From Atriophallophorus winterbourni (taxonomy: Eukaryota; Platyhelminthes; Trematoda; Plagiorchiida; Microphallidae): 64,000 bases of DNA. The notes below the pieces were generated by a model, which was not told the origin of the DNA, did no database searches, and worked only from the letters and a program-made list of their open reading frames with translations. Every line of letters begins with the position of its first letter. The first letter of the stretch is position 1. Where the stretch lies: the NCBI GenBank assembly GCA_013407085.1, contig JACCGJ010014003.1, positions 1-64,000 on the forward strand, given 5' to 3'. This document shows positions 36,601 through 49,200 of this stretch, in pieces. A program made the translations under genes and the position numbers.

Positions 36601-39600
36601 TCGTTACTGATGATGACTATGAATCTTACTATCTTCACTTGAAAACTGTTGATTCTGAGAAACCGTCCAGGAGTGCATGTGCGGATGTCCTCCGAGCATT
36701 GTCGAAAATGGTCCTTCTTATTGTTAACTAAAATCGCACCAATTTAGCTTAAGCCCTGCTTGGTTAATAGCGGCTGCAAACCAAACATTGTTTACCGCTT
36801 CAGTATTGTTTGGAGTCTTATTGAAACTAATCTTACTACCGCTGAGTGATAGGAGCAAAACATCCAAGATTAAGCCGGTAGCTGAGTTTGAATGTAGTGA
36901 ATTAGACCACTTTCTAATTGCTGCATTTGGCGCAACAAATCCTTGCAAAATTGCAAAATTATGATTACTCCGTTTTCGTGCAACACCACCCCTGGTTGTG
37001 TTTGCCCCAATTGTTTTCTTTGATTAAGTCGTGTTGTTTCCGAATATGTCGCGTCAAATTTTTAATGTCAGCTTCATTATCCACACATTCGTGCACACGT
37101 GAGATGACTGAAAATATCAGCGCGGTTGTCTGCCACCCAGCCAGTGCACTCCAGAATGTCGCGATTGCTATTCGTGTACAATCATTCGAACTTTTTCAAC
37201 CATTCTTCACACGCAGTGCAGCCAGTGGATTTGTCATTATATGCCGCGCAGTGGTATCTTGAAACAATCGAGTTTATGTATAAGAAACGGAATATTAAGT
37301 ACCATATTTTTTCTATGCTTCCTCGCTGAGGTCAACTGAGAGTTCACAACTAGCCTCCGCAATTTGCTTTTCTACGGTTTGCTCGGCTGTTTTTATCGCT
37401 CTCGGTTTCGGTGTCTGCTTAAACGAAAACTTCGGAGTGCTTGCAGTATTACGCGATGGGTTATGGGAGTGTGTTCCAGAGCGAAGCTGTTCTTTTTCGA
37501 GCAGCTTTGTCGTCTTTCAAACGGTTGGATATCGGTATCTGCTACCACTTCTGGAGACCAATGACATCCTACACATCACAAGCTCATAAAGTTTTAGTGT
37601 CTTCTTTGGTTTGAAATTCAGCGGGTATGTTGTCCCAGTATAACGGAATCTTTCTTGGCTGTTAATTTAGAAATTATCTGGCCACCGAGTACAGCAATAC
37701 ATATGTTTGATTCGGATACGCCTTATTAAATGCGGGACCTTGACACACGTGTGAGAAATAGCAAAGTTACACGGAGTCTGCTTCACTACACATGCGCCGT
37801 TAGACTGTCCTGTTGCCCGAAAATAAAGCAAATAATGTTCGACTGTGACTAATTACCGGGTCAAGCAATTTGCCGCACTATTTCCTGTCCATTTGGAACA
37901 CAATGCATCATTGTGTTATTGTTATGAACAACATTTGTGCCCGTGGAAAGGCTTCACTTCTGTGTAAAATCAACTCCACTCAACACTTTCATTGCGCTCT
38001 GTTATGGGATTACCGCGCTGAGGTTATTTGAATTGAAATGGTTGACAAACAGTTACAAATATTTCGCGCCTTCTCCGTGTAACGCACATCGCATCCCACG
38101 TGAGTTGTCGTGATTTCGAAACGTGAAAACTTCGCGTCAGACTAATGTTGAAGACAATCCATTGCGCGTGTCGTGTGCCGGCAACAATTCTATCCGTTCT
38201 CCATCTCTGTGTGTTGATCACATCATACGGACATCCAACGTGCTGGCCAGTGAATGCGTGCTTCGCTTGCTGCGGTGGCCGAAATTGGTGCCATCGGTTC
38301 GCGCGCTCGCTTAGTGTCACATCCGGCGAATTGGTCAACCCCACGGTTTGTTGACATGTGTTTGCCACTCGGGACGACGAAGTGGGTCACGTTTATTGCA
38401 TCGCGCGCTGTTCGTGTTTGCTGTGATTCATCTCCGTGCAGAGGTTCACGTCTTACGTTGGCCGAAGTATGTTATTCATGGTGCGAACAAAGAGCAGTTG
38501 CGGTTATGCGATCTGAAATGAATACCATAAGCTTGTATGTGTTGTTAGCCTCCATTGGTCGATTTGTCGACTTTAATCCATGTAATTAATTTTGTCGCCT
38601 ACGAACTGCGCCAGCGAAAACTCTCATCGTGATCACAATGACAAAAAGTGTCTCGATTCTTTCTGCTCCCGGCCAATCTCTGATTCCCTTGACTCTCTCT
38701 CCCTACGAAATTAGATTATTTCCCACTTGAACGTGTCCAAATTTAATCAAACCTTTTCTAGCCTTTGGTGTTTAGTTTTCCACTCGCAATCAATCGAGTC
38801 GACTGAGTATAAGTGTTTGACTTCGCCCTCGTGGCGAGTCGCCTGATCGTATCGATCCATTCCGTTTAGCGGACAGGAAACGTCTCAACTCGAGTGACAG
38901 CTCAAGTCTGCCACGACAATTTGATGTCCATAATTTTCGATGTCTCGCCCTCGCCTTGAAGCTTTTCGTTTCCACAATGGGCGATTGTTTTGCTTTTAGT
39001 TTGTCCAAAAGTGGATTTTTAATGGCGTGTAGCCCAGGAGCTCATTGCAAAGTGCCATCCTGGTTGCTTGGTCTGTACAACATTGAGGCGGATTTGTGAA
39101 TTGCATCATTCCCATCTGGTTTACACAAGTTATTCTGTTCTTCTTCTTCAAGCTTGTTCACTTCCTCTCAACTTGTAAGTCAAGTCTTATATCCGTGTAG
39201 ACAAATAAAGCCTTCAAGAGTTATTTTGGCAGATGGAGATGCTCACAAGATTGCTTCTCAGTAGGATCTTCTTTGGTGCCGACTTTCATTCTCGGGTAAA
39301 TGCTAGTGTTTTTGTTGCCTAAATGGGCTTCAACAAATTTAGTCCTAGAATATCTTGAAGCAACTTCGAAAACTGTGAAACATAACTCACCATTTGAGCA
39401 GTCAGTCCATGTTTCTTAAAAACTATGGATTTCTCTAACCGCTTGCAGAAGAGCATTAACAGAGTCATTGTGATACATAATGCCATCAACGTTATATCTG
39501 TGGATCAAATCCTTTGCAAACGTGCTATCTAGTGAGAGGGATCCTGCACTTCCCTTCTGTAGCGTATACAGAATACCTACATGTTATGTGTCCATCACTG

Positions 39601-42600
39601 TAATATCGAACGAGAGACGATATCGAGTGCTTTAGACGAGATGTTCCCCGGGTCAACGTCATTAGGCGGACGTCAAGTTCTTCAATGTCGCTTCTTATGC
39701 CAAATTAATGAACAGCCATTGCATAGCATGTGCTGTGAGCGGGAAAACAAACAGCACAAAATCAAACCGCTGTTTGTTAATGTGGTTCTCAGGGGAAGCT
39801 GTGATAACTGCTATGTATTGTCTGTTCGTGCTGTTGTCTCTGAACGGCTTGCCACAATCTTGCAGAAGCAGCCTTAGCGTGCAATGCAAAAATAAATTTA
39901 GCATTTTAATTAGCCTCGACTGTGATGTACATCCATGGTCAACATCGACCGAAGGAGGCCAACAACAACAACTGTGGTGTTTCCGCATGGACATGGTTTT
40001 TTCTTGATAACCACATCTGCCGTTGTACATTGTTTAGCATTCATTAGACGAAAGTCATGCACTATGTCAGTTTTGGGGTTTTCTTACAATGTGCGTGTTC
40101 CTATAGATGGCCGTAGCACACAGCTGAAAACCATGAAATCCCCACTAATATGAACTTTAAGCTCAAATTCACTTTACTATTTGCAATTGAAAATCGCCGG
40201 TGTAACAAACAAGAATTCGTTCTTGCCCCACGATGCAATGCTATTTGTTTCCCTGCATGGTCTTTCAGCAACTTGTTTACCATTCTTCCATTGTGTCAAG
40301 CGCATGCGGATCCTGATCCTACTGTCCCTACCTGATGAGTGCAAACAGCACGAAACCGGTCGTGGGATGTGTGTGTGTGTGTGTGATGGAAATGCCTGCA
40401 AATGAGCATTTTTAAACTGCGTGATTTTTTTAACAGAAGACTATTTTTCTGTGGTTTCAATGAACGATTAAACGCAAAAATGATGCTCGCTTGTACAAAA
40501 ATGTGTTGCATACAGGTTGTTTGAAAGAAAAATGTGTTATTCAATATTATCCAGAATCCAGACTATAATGAAAATGTATAAATTGATGAAAAGTAAATTG
40601 AACAACATGAGTTCAATCACGTTTTGGAAGAATTTACACTGACGTGTGAGTGGTCTTGATTTAAGAAATCTACCGCACAAGATAATAGACTACGCATGAG
40701 TGTGGATGCTGTCCGGCTAACTACACATCGATATGAAATTTAAAAACAAACCATAAGGTCTACGAATTGTGTGAACTTCGATGTCTGTATCGTGCTTCGT
40801 CCACAAGGATTGCCTTGCCGTTTAGCGCCATAACATCACCGTAACCATGTGTTTTACACTCGCACTGCTTATTTGTGTTTCAGAACAGCATGAGATTTAA
40901 CCGTAGTGCAAAACCGAAGCAGTTTTTTGCGGATTCACTCACTATTCACCTTCGCTCCGTTTCGCTATCCACCTGTGCTTCCGTTTGCGTGTGTCCAAAC
41001 GCGTTCGCGATTGCGACGGTTGTGCGATCGGTTCGCTGTTGGCTTAATGCCAAATGCATTTCACCGGTCCGTATGCCGCATGCCATTCGCAACCAAATCA
41101 ATCGGATTAATCACCGGTCACGGTGTGAATACCGCGGTTCGCTCTGCTCGTACGATGAGTGAATCTGCTCGCGATTTCGCTGGTCAAACGTGCAATGTTT
41201 TGGTCTTTTGATTCTTGAAATATGGTCTCGGGTGTTTAAATGTCCTATGATCGACGGAGTACCGCTGTGAGCGCTGTGGGAACGATTGTTCCTCCCGAAT
41301 CGGAGTGTTTAATCATTCAAAACCCGGAGGAACATGAAATCATCATCATCATCAGTGATCTACAACCATGAACGACATCAACCGGACGAGGTCAACGATA
41401 GCAACCACACCCATTAATTATAAATGCTTGTTGTGATAACCAGCTCACAAATCATTAAAAATGTGTCTGGTCGTTGAAGTGTCGAGTTAATGTTGCATTG
41501 TGCTCCACCGTCCCCGGGGTAACAACGTTTCAATTTATGGGATGTGAGGCGAAATTCTAGACTCCCACTCTCTCTTGTTTATTAGCTGGACTTTTTATCA
41601 TGGTAATAAGCGATAAACATTAGCCGGGGGTTCCATTCACACTTACACTTTACACCAACGACTCTCGTTAGTGTTAATGTTGATGGATGTTGTTCTTCTC
41701 ACGATGGTATCCCTGTTCGAGCTTCGATAAGCATATTCACGTGTTAAATTAAACGGATACATTGTCAGCAGCTTTCACCTTGGTTCTGTATCAATTATCA
41801 TGAATTCATTGTTCTCACAATTAAATTCACACGTTACGTAATAATCTTGTCACTTCAGATCTCTGGTTAGCCTCTCGTTCCATTAATTACCCATTGAAAA
41901 ATTAACGCATTAGCGATTTTATTCATTTTTTGCCCAGCATTTCGCTTTATATTCGGCTATACATGCTTGGAGCGCATTCATGCTAAGTATAGCTAACGTA
42001 GCACAAACATCGAGTCTTAGCATTGTTTGAGTGTTCTCTTCTCCTACATCGCCATTATGGTTCTGCCCTTAACTCCAGTTTTATTAACACGGGGTGCTTC
42101 AAGTGATATGATTTCCCTCGATGAAAATGGTGGAAGGTTGCTTTATGGTTCTCAGCTGCACTGGATTATGGCGGAGATTCAGGGTTAACCGCACTTGGGC
42201 TCAACACTGTTTTTACAAAAGTACAAGTTCGATGATTATTAAACCCGCCTTCGTGTCCTTTGAAATTACGTGTTAGTTATTGTATATCCGCTTCACCTAA
42301 GTCTAGATGAAATGTACGGAACTGCATTTAGTCTTGCTGTGAATTCATGGTGCATCTCTCGTGCCAGCGTCTCACTCACTCTTCTAAACTTTGCTGGTAC
42401 GTTTTCAGAAATTTTTCGAACTACCTCTATCATGCTTTAATTATCTTTGGTTTCTTGTGTTTTTATTCGCGCGCTCTTTAAGTGGTTTATCTATCTTTAT
42501 CATATCTGTCTAGGCCTGTACAACCTGACAGTATCTTAGCCCACGTACAGTCTATCATTGTGCGGCACTTTGCCTGGATCAGGCTTGTGCTTTCATACAT

Positions 42601-45600
42601 ACATAAGTGATGTATGCATCATCTGCACCTCATTGTTATTCGAGGATTCTCACTTTTTCGCAGCCGTTTCACCGGAAGTTTGCAATGGTCGAGGTGAATA
42701 CATTCAAGGTTCTTGTCAGTGTTATCCGGAATGGAAAGGTTCGGAATGTGAAGTATTGTGGTCCGAGTGTATCGATCCGTTGTGCTCAAATCACGGCCAA
42801 TGCGTAACCGGGGAATGTCAGTGCTACCCGGGTTATTCAGGAGAGTCCTGTGAAAACCGTGAGTTCGTTTTCGTGAACGTTTTCTCTCGTAGCCATTGAG
42901 ACACATCTTCGATCGTGAGTGTTACTGCTTCGCGTGCGATTATGATTATTGGTGCACTAGCTTCCGTGTTTGTCTTTGATCGTTGAAATCGTCATTTTGG
43001 TTTTTTTGTCCTCGCCTATAGTATTACATGAGCGTTTTACGTACACCTGTACATTTCGCGGTTAATAAAATACTTTAAATGTCTGATAATTAGTGATTAG
43101 CGATTGTAGCTGCCAGACATCGTTGACGAAGCAGCAAACGTCTGCTTCCTCTGTAGCTTCAACTGGTGTAAGCTAGTGGTTGATGAGATTTCGTTTGTCT
43201 ATGATCATACTCGGTTTTGCTTTCACGTACTCAAAAGCCTTGTTTCGTTTTAAAAAGCATGATAGAAATCCGCAATACCATGCAGTCAAATATTTAACTT
43301 TAACTGATACGTTATCTGTCTTAAGAGCCTTCTTTATTTCTCTGTCACGCGTCTTATTCTTTCAATCGCAGGTTTATGTCCGTCCGTGAACTGTTCTGGC
43401 AACGGCGTATGCCAAGGTGGTGTTTGTCGTTGTTTCAACGGGTGGTCCGGTCAGGCATGTGACCGGTCTGTTCCAGCGGTGCATACTGCCAGTCTCTTGG
43501 CAGCAAAGTCCTATGGCAGTGTGCTGTCCAAACAAACCACCGCCATTTCCACAGGACACAGCCGGTCGATAATGGACGACGCACCGGTCGAAAGTTAGTG
43601 GACGCTGTTTAACTTTTTCTTTAATTTTCATCAAGGCTGCTGTCTGGTTTTGTTCTTCGTGCATTCATTTTTCTCGACTTCAATTCTCATTTCTCTGGTT
43701 ATCTCCCCGGTTTCCTTGCAGTTGCTGTTTAACTAGGTGTTGCATGGATGTGTGGGTAACACCGTTGCTATATTGATTTGCTGCCCGGAAACACATTGGA
43801 GTCTGGCTACTGTTCTAATTTTAATTTCCTATATCGGTCTGTGCTTAAGCAACTTGATATTATCTTGAAGTCTGTGACTGTGCTGCGCTTTGCCTGATTC
43901 CAGGCCTGTGATTTTATATACATGTCTCCGTGGGTTGTTGGTTTGTTTATCCTCCTTCGGATAGTGATAGTACAATCAGGTTTTATCAGCGTTGCTACAA
44001 TTGCGGTAGCATTCTGTGTTGTGCAGCTACCGGTAGTCAACTGCACGCTGAAGACTCATTGCCCTTTCCTCTTTGTTATATCTGTCTAGGCCTGGGTAAA
44101 CTGGCTGTCTATGGCTGTGCGTCACTTTGCCTGGATCAAGCTTGTGATTTCATTAATTCATACATACATAGAGCGTTGCTACATTGGTGGAAAGATGAAC
44201 AAAGTAAAAATGTTGAGTCCTCTATTCAACAACTGCAACTATTTTCAAGTTATCCGTGTGATTTCAGGCAACAATCGTCTCCCAAACGGAGTTGTCCACT
44301 TTTAGCGTGCTCGGATGAGCGGCGGTCTACAAAGTTTTTGCCTAATTCCCTCTTCGCTTATCACCGCATTGTTCTTTTCTAACTCTTCAACTCAGCATGC
44401 CTCCTCGATTGTGGTCTGAACGGTCGGTGTACAATGCCTGATTCAAGCCAACCGCGGTGTCTGTGTTCCGTCGGATGGACTGGCCCCGATTGTTCCACGA
44501 GGCTATGTATTCCCGAGTGTCTGCCGGAGCATGGGCAATGTGTCAACGGGACGTGTGTCTGTGATCGAGGATGGAGTGGGTCTCGCTGTGGCCTTGGTAA
44601 GTGCCAACAGTCTGCTTCTTCAAAGATTTCTTTTGACACTCATGCAGCACTTATCTAATGCCCAACTAGCTATCCAATTATAGGTCTTTTGAAAAGTTAC
44701 ACTTCACGTTATTTTTCCCTCGTGTTACAGCTGATTGTCCAGAACAGTGTAGTGGTCATGGCCAGTGTGTACCCGTTGAACACCAAAGTGACCAATTCCA
44801 ATGCCTTTGTTCTCCCGGATGGAAGGGTAGTGCCTGTCAGACGATGTCGGAAACCGTCTGCGATGATGAGACTGACAACGATCAAGGTGAGTGCGATAGC
44901 TTCCGTTCAGCGTTTTCCCGTTCCCCGTCGCCCCTGGTTGTCAACTCTTCCATGGCTTTCAGATGGCCTTGTCGATTGTTTGGATCCAGATTGCTGTAAC
45001 TCGCCCCATTGCAAAGCGCTGATTGCCAGCGACAGAGCAGCCTCGCCGGATGTTGAAGCCGCCAGGCAGTCGTGTGCCCATAGTGAATCGTTTCAATATC
45101 GGCTGTTGGTCACACAAATGGCGCAACCTGGGAGCACATTTTACGGTCAACTTGAATTTCTCCTCGGTCGAGATCAAGTCACTCTCGATAATTTCGATCC
45201 ACGGTATGTGTGGTGCTGCGAAATTTGCTGGCTGTGGCAGTTTGGCATGATAACATCGTTGAGCTCTTTAGTTGAAAATGATACAATATGGCTTGTTTGT
45301 ACTAGCTCCGCAGTAGAATGTGGAATGCAAACACTTCGGTCTGAAGCTAGATAACCTCATTTGTGCAACCTCTTTGCTGACAGCATTCGTACTGAATATG
45401 TGCTATTTGTGATATTGTGGATGTAAATTGATTTTTCATTAAGCGTTTCTTTATCTATTCATAGAGGTCATCACTATTGTTTTTTATGCGAGACTTGACA
45501 TGTTGTGCGCACGGCAATGACATACTCTACATGCAAAAAACTGAAACAACAGCGAGTCAAGAATTATGGAACAACAGAGCTAGCTGATTTCGCTGAACAC

Positions 45601-46183
45601 AGAACGGAATGGCCGCTTTGATCCATTTCAACAGACACCTAATACCGTGACCCTCCAAGTGTACGAGCAGTCGTTGCCGTGACACTCGGTCGAACACTGT
45701 ACGCTTACAATTCGTGCTTGTAATGCGGAACGTGTCCTCCTTGTTAGATTCACTTTCCAATCACATTTGATGCAGATTAACGACCATCCGAATTTCCTCT
45801 GGAACTACCCTTGATCCATTGCAACTTCACGCCGTTGTTCTTGGCCTCGCCGCTAACGCCGTGCTAAATTGAGTTGCCACCGGTAGTGAGCTGCATGCGA
45901 GTACACGCTGGAGTCTCACTGCTATTGCTATTTTCCTTCCCCTTATCTGTCTAGGCCTGACAGCATCTTAGCCGACGTGCTGTCTCTGACTGTGTGGCAC
46001 TGTGTGCCTGGATCAGGCTTGTGCTTTCATACATACATACGGTCAATATTAGCAGCTGCTCTATAATTACAATGTAGCCATTCGGTCTTTGTGTACACAT
46101 TGTATCCCTGTTCAAGCTACCTCGAAAAATATAAACTGTCTCATGTAAATCAATTTTATGCGTTCGTCAAAGCACCATTTGGG

Positions 46184-46225
<42 letters not shown>

Positions 46226-49200
46226 AGTAAGCCCGATATAATCTACTCGAGTGCTTCTGAGTATTATTCCGCGGTTGCAAGCATATTTCAACACGCTACA
46301 GCAGTCGTATCACTTCTGATGTATTCCTTTTCGCAGTTTAAGAAGCGGTATCATATCACAGCCACGATATCGTAGATTAATAGCGTTATGCCAGCATGGC
46401 ACCTTGATGCTGTATCTTACTCTCATACGTAGTTTTATGTGGATCTTTTTATTCTACATATATTTGTATTGTTCCTCGGGTGCCTGTGCCATGGCCACTA
46501 GTTACTATGAGCCATACAGGAACTGCGCAGCCAACACCGTTTTAAATGAATCTGTCATCGGTGCGCTTAGCTGCATGCGGAACTACACTGGAGACTCAAT
46601 GCCATGTTTCTTGGATCTATATGGACCTGGGCAACCTGACAGCATCTTAACCCACGTGCCGTCTGTGACTGCATGGATGTACAATTATGCAGTACTCCTG
46701 TGCTGTGCGGCTAACACCGTATTTATTATTATTATTACACTAGTCTTTACAGACGATGTGCCAACAAGTAAACCATGAAGAGGGTACATGATGAAGTTGA
46801 AGTAGGTTCCATGGTTCTTGTTGAAGGCGACATACTATCCGGTTGCCAAGGCCCAAGTAGGGGGTTAGCTTAGGGGACCCCACCCGGAGACTTTAAATCA
46901 AAAGTCTTCCCGCTAACATCGTGCCACCGGTAGTGAGCTGCATGCTGATACACGCTGTGGTCTCACTACCATCTTTATTTTCATTCTCCTGCCTGTCTAA
47001 GCCTGGGCAACCTGACAGTATCTTAGCCCACATGCAGTTTATAACTGTGCGCACTTCGTTTGGACCAGGCTTATCATTTCATACACACAGAAACGTGGTG
47101 TTATATCTTGTTTGTTAGTGCTACGAGAGTTGTTTCATAGTTGAATATATTGTCGATTCCGATTTTTTTAAGCTGTTCAATTTTCAAACAACACACAGAA
47201 CGGCACACTTCCTTGCCTCAATTCGAATGCACGCTTCATCTTTTTCTTCATACACAGGCGTATATCCGTCGTCACCGGTACAGTACACCAATCCGACGGC
47301 ACTCCTTTCTGGGGAGTTCGTGTTTCCGACAGCCAAAAAATGCAAAACGGATACACTCTGACAGACGAGCAAGGAAGGTAGGTCGAATGCAGCCGAGATA
47401 TCTCTCTATTCTGTCTTTCATTCCATAAACAATTGGTTGTGTTCCACACCAGATGTTGGTTGTTGTTTCTTTCTTCCAGCGGTGTGAAGGCGAATCGAAA
47501 CGATCACTGTCCAGGTTGAATGAATGATTGTCTCCATCCCATATAAGTAGTAGCTCTATTTCGTCTCCCGAAATGTGTCTTTATTTTGTCATTTGTCTCA
47601 TTAGCTTACAATTTTCATTCAAAAAAACACGTGTTATTTTCCCAATGTTTCCTCTTTCAAAATAGACCTCTCGTGTTTCTCCTTAGGTTCGATCTCCCCG
47701 TGGACGGTGGGTCTATTGTCCGACTTGAATTTCTCCGCTTTCCGACCCGACGTTTCTCTGCCTCGCACCACGTCTACGTGCCCGTGAACGAAATCGTCCA
47801 GTTGGGTGATTTTTATCTGCACGATGCCGCGCTACGCTCGTCACCTGACGGGGGACTCGTTGCTCCATCACCATTGATGCATGACTTATGGGTCCATCGG
47901 TTGGCGGAACAAGAGTGGGATATGTCAATGTGCAAGCATCACCTGACCGCTGGGCAATCGCTTTTGGTGGAAGTTGCATTCACTGGCATGGAGCGCGCTG
48001 TCGTCGGAATGACTTGTCTGGATGAGTCATTGTGTGTCCATCCTAATGGCGCGTTGTATTTGTCTGTTCCACTGGAAGTGAGTCGCCTTTCACTGGGATG
48101 ACTGATTCGTTCTGTCGAATCAGCGAGGATGTTTCATTTTAATCATGGAACTATTTACAATCCACTCCGGTCAGACATGTCAAATGCACTCATTTCCATT
48201 GTACAGACGCAGAAAGCCGTCCGCTCTCAATAGCGTGGATGCAACCACTACGCCAGAACCACTGACCAACAGTTGGGAGGTCTAATCACCGTAACAATTC
48301 CCCGTTGTGGTTATCAATATTCAATCAGTACAACAATCAATTTTAGCGTGAACACGTCTCTAGCGCCACTTTCGGGTTTGACTGACCCTCTGCTGATTCC
48401 AGTAAAAGTTAAACCTTGAGCTGTCGGGTCATTCAATTGTCTAGTTTTGGTGCACGTGATATTTGTTCAGCATAATCGTTTCTTGGATTGTATGTGTGCA
48501 ATCTCATTTAAACCTCCTTGATTTCAGGATACTCGCTTGCGTTTAGTCTATCGTTCCGATCGTGCCACCGGCCATCAATCGATTGTTCGGCTTCATCTTT
48601 TGAACGGGATCCATCACATACCCAGCGGATTGAAGGAAATCCATCTTGTTCTCGACATGGCTGGGCGGCGTTTAATCCAGCGAGTCGAGCCAATGGTGGA
48701 TCAGCAAGTCGTTTTCTACTGGAACAAGACGGATGCTTATAACCGGATGGTTTATGGAATAGCCAATGCAAAAGGTCTTTTATCCATGCTTGCGTCATTA
48801 CCCGTTCACATTTTTTACTTTCTCTCTACCGACTCTCGTTTTCTAACATTTTGATCTGGGTCTAGACGACCTGACATTCACTCAGCCCAAATGCGGTCTG
48901 TCAAACTGCACGGCACCGACTGATTCCGGGTTGTGTGATTTTATGGCAAGCTACTCGGCACATATAAATACCCAACGTGACTTTAATCTAATCTGCTTGG
49001 TATTGACTATTGCCTCGATGGTTTCACAATCTAAGTTCATGCTTCCTGTAGAATTGTTGGCGAACCAGCCGACTTTTCTCTCGGTAGGCAAGAACAATAA
49101 TTTAGTTTCAACCATAGTCTGAAGAACTGAGTGGAAACATTCTGTCTGAAACACTCTAAGGCATCAATGCACAGCCTTGTCAAAGTTTATCTATGTTGAT

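Larger units (their letters stand above)
36585..42663 (+). other. Teneurin intron 6 (6.1 kb)
   Basis: Phase 1 intron between EGF1 and EGF2. Contains a LINE-B 3' UTR piece at 39.9 kb, the sense-strand hammerhead at 40.33 kb, a LINE-B C-terminal piece at 41.25 kb and a SINE-like 3' half ending near 42605. 36600-39900 shows no repeat copy or exon-like segment. Confidence 0.7.
45204..47257 (+). other. Teneurin intron 11
   Basis: 2.05 kb. Contains three SINE-like copies, an R2 fragment and an (ACT)n run, listed separately. The first 600 bases show nothing recognisable. Confidence 0.7.

Noticed and set aside
43721..43740. Acceptor-like TTTCCTTGCAG in intron 8
   Set aside because: Followed in phase by a stop within three codons; no EGF coding sequence follows.
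44689..45354. 221-codon plus ORF overlapping the EGF8 and DPDCC exons
   Set aside because: Out of frame with the conserved EGF and DGLVDC reading; the true frame is split into exons 10 and 11.
47467..47520. Possible exon after CTTCCAG at 47479, between exons 12 and 13
   Set aside because: In the required phase it reaches a stop after about 13 codons, whereas the exon at 47687 continues the conserved domain directly.
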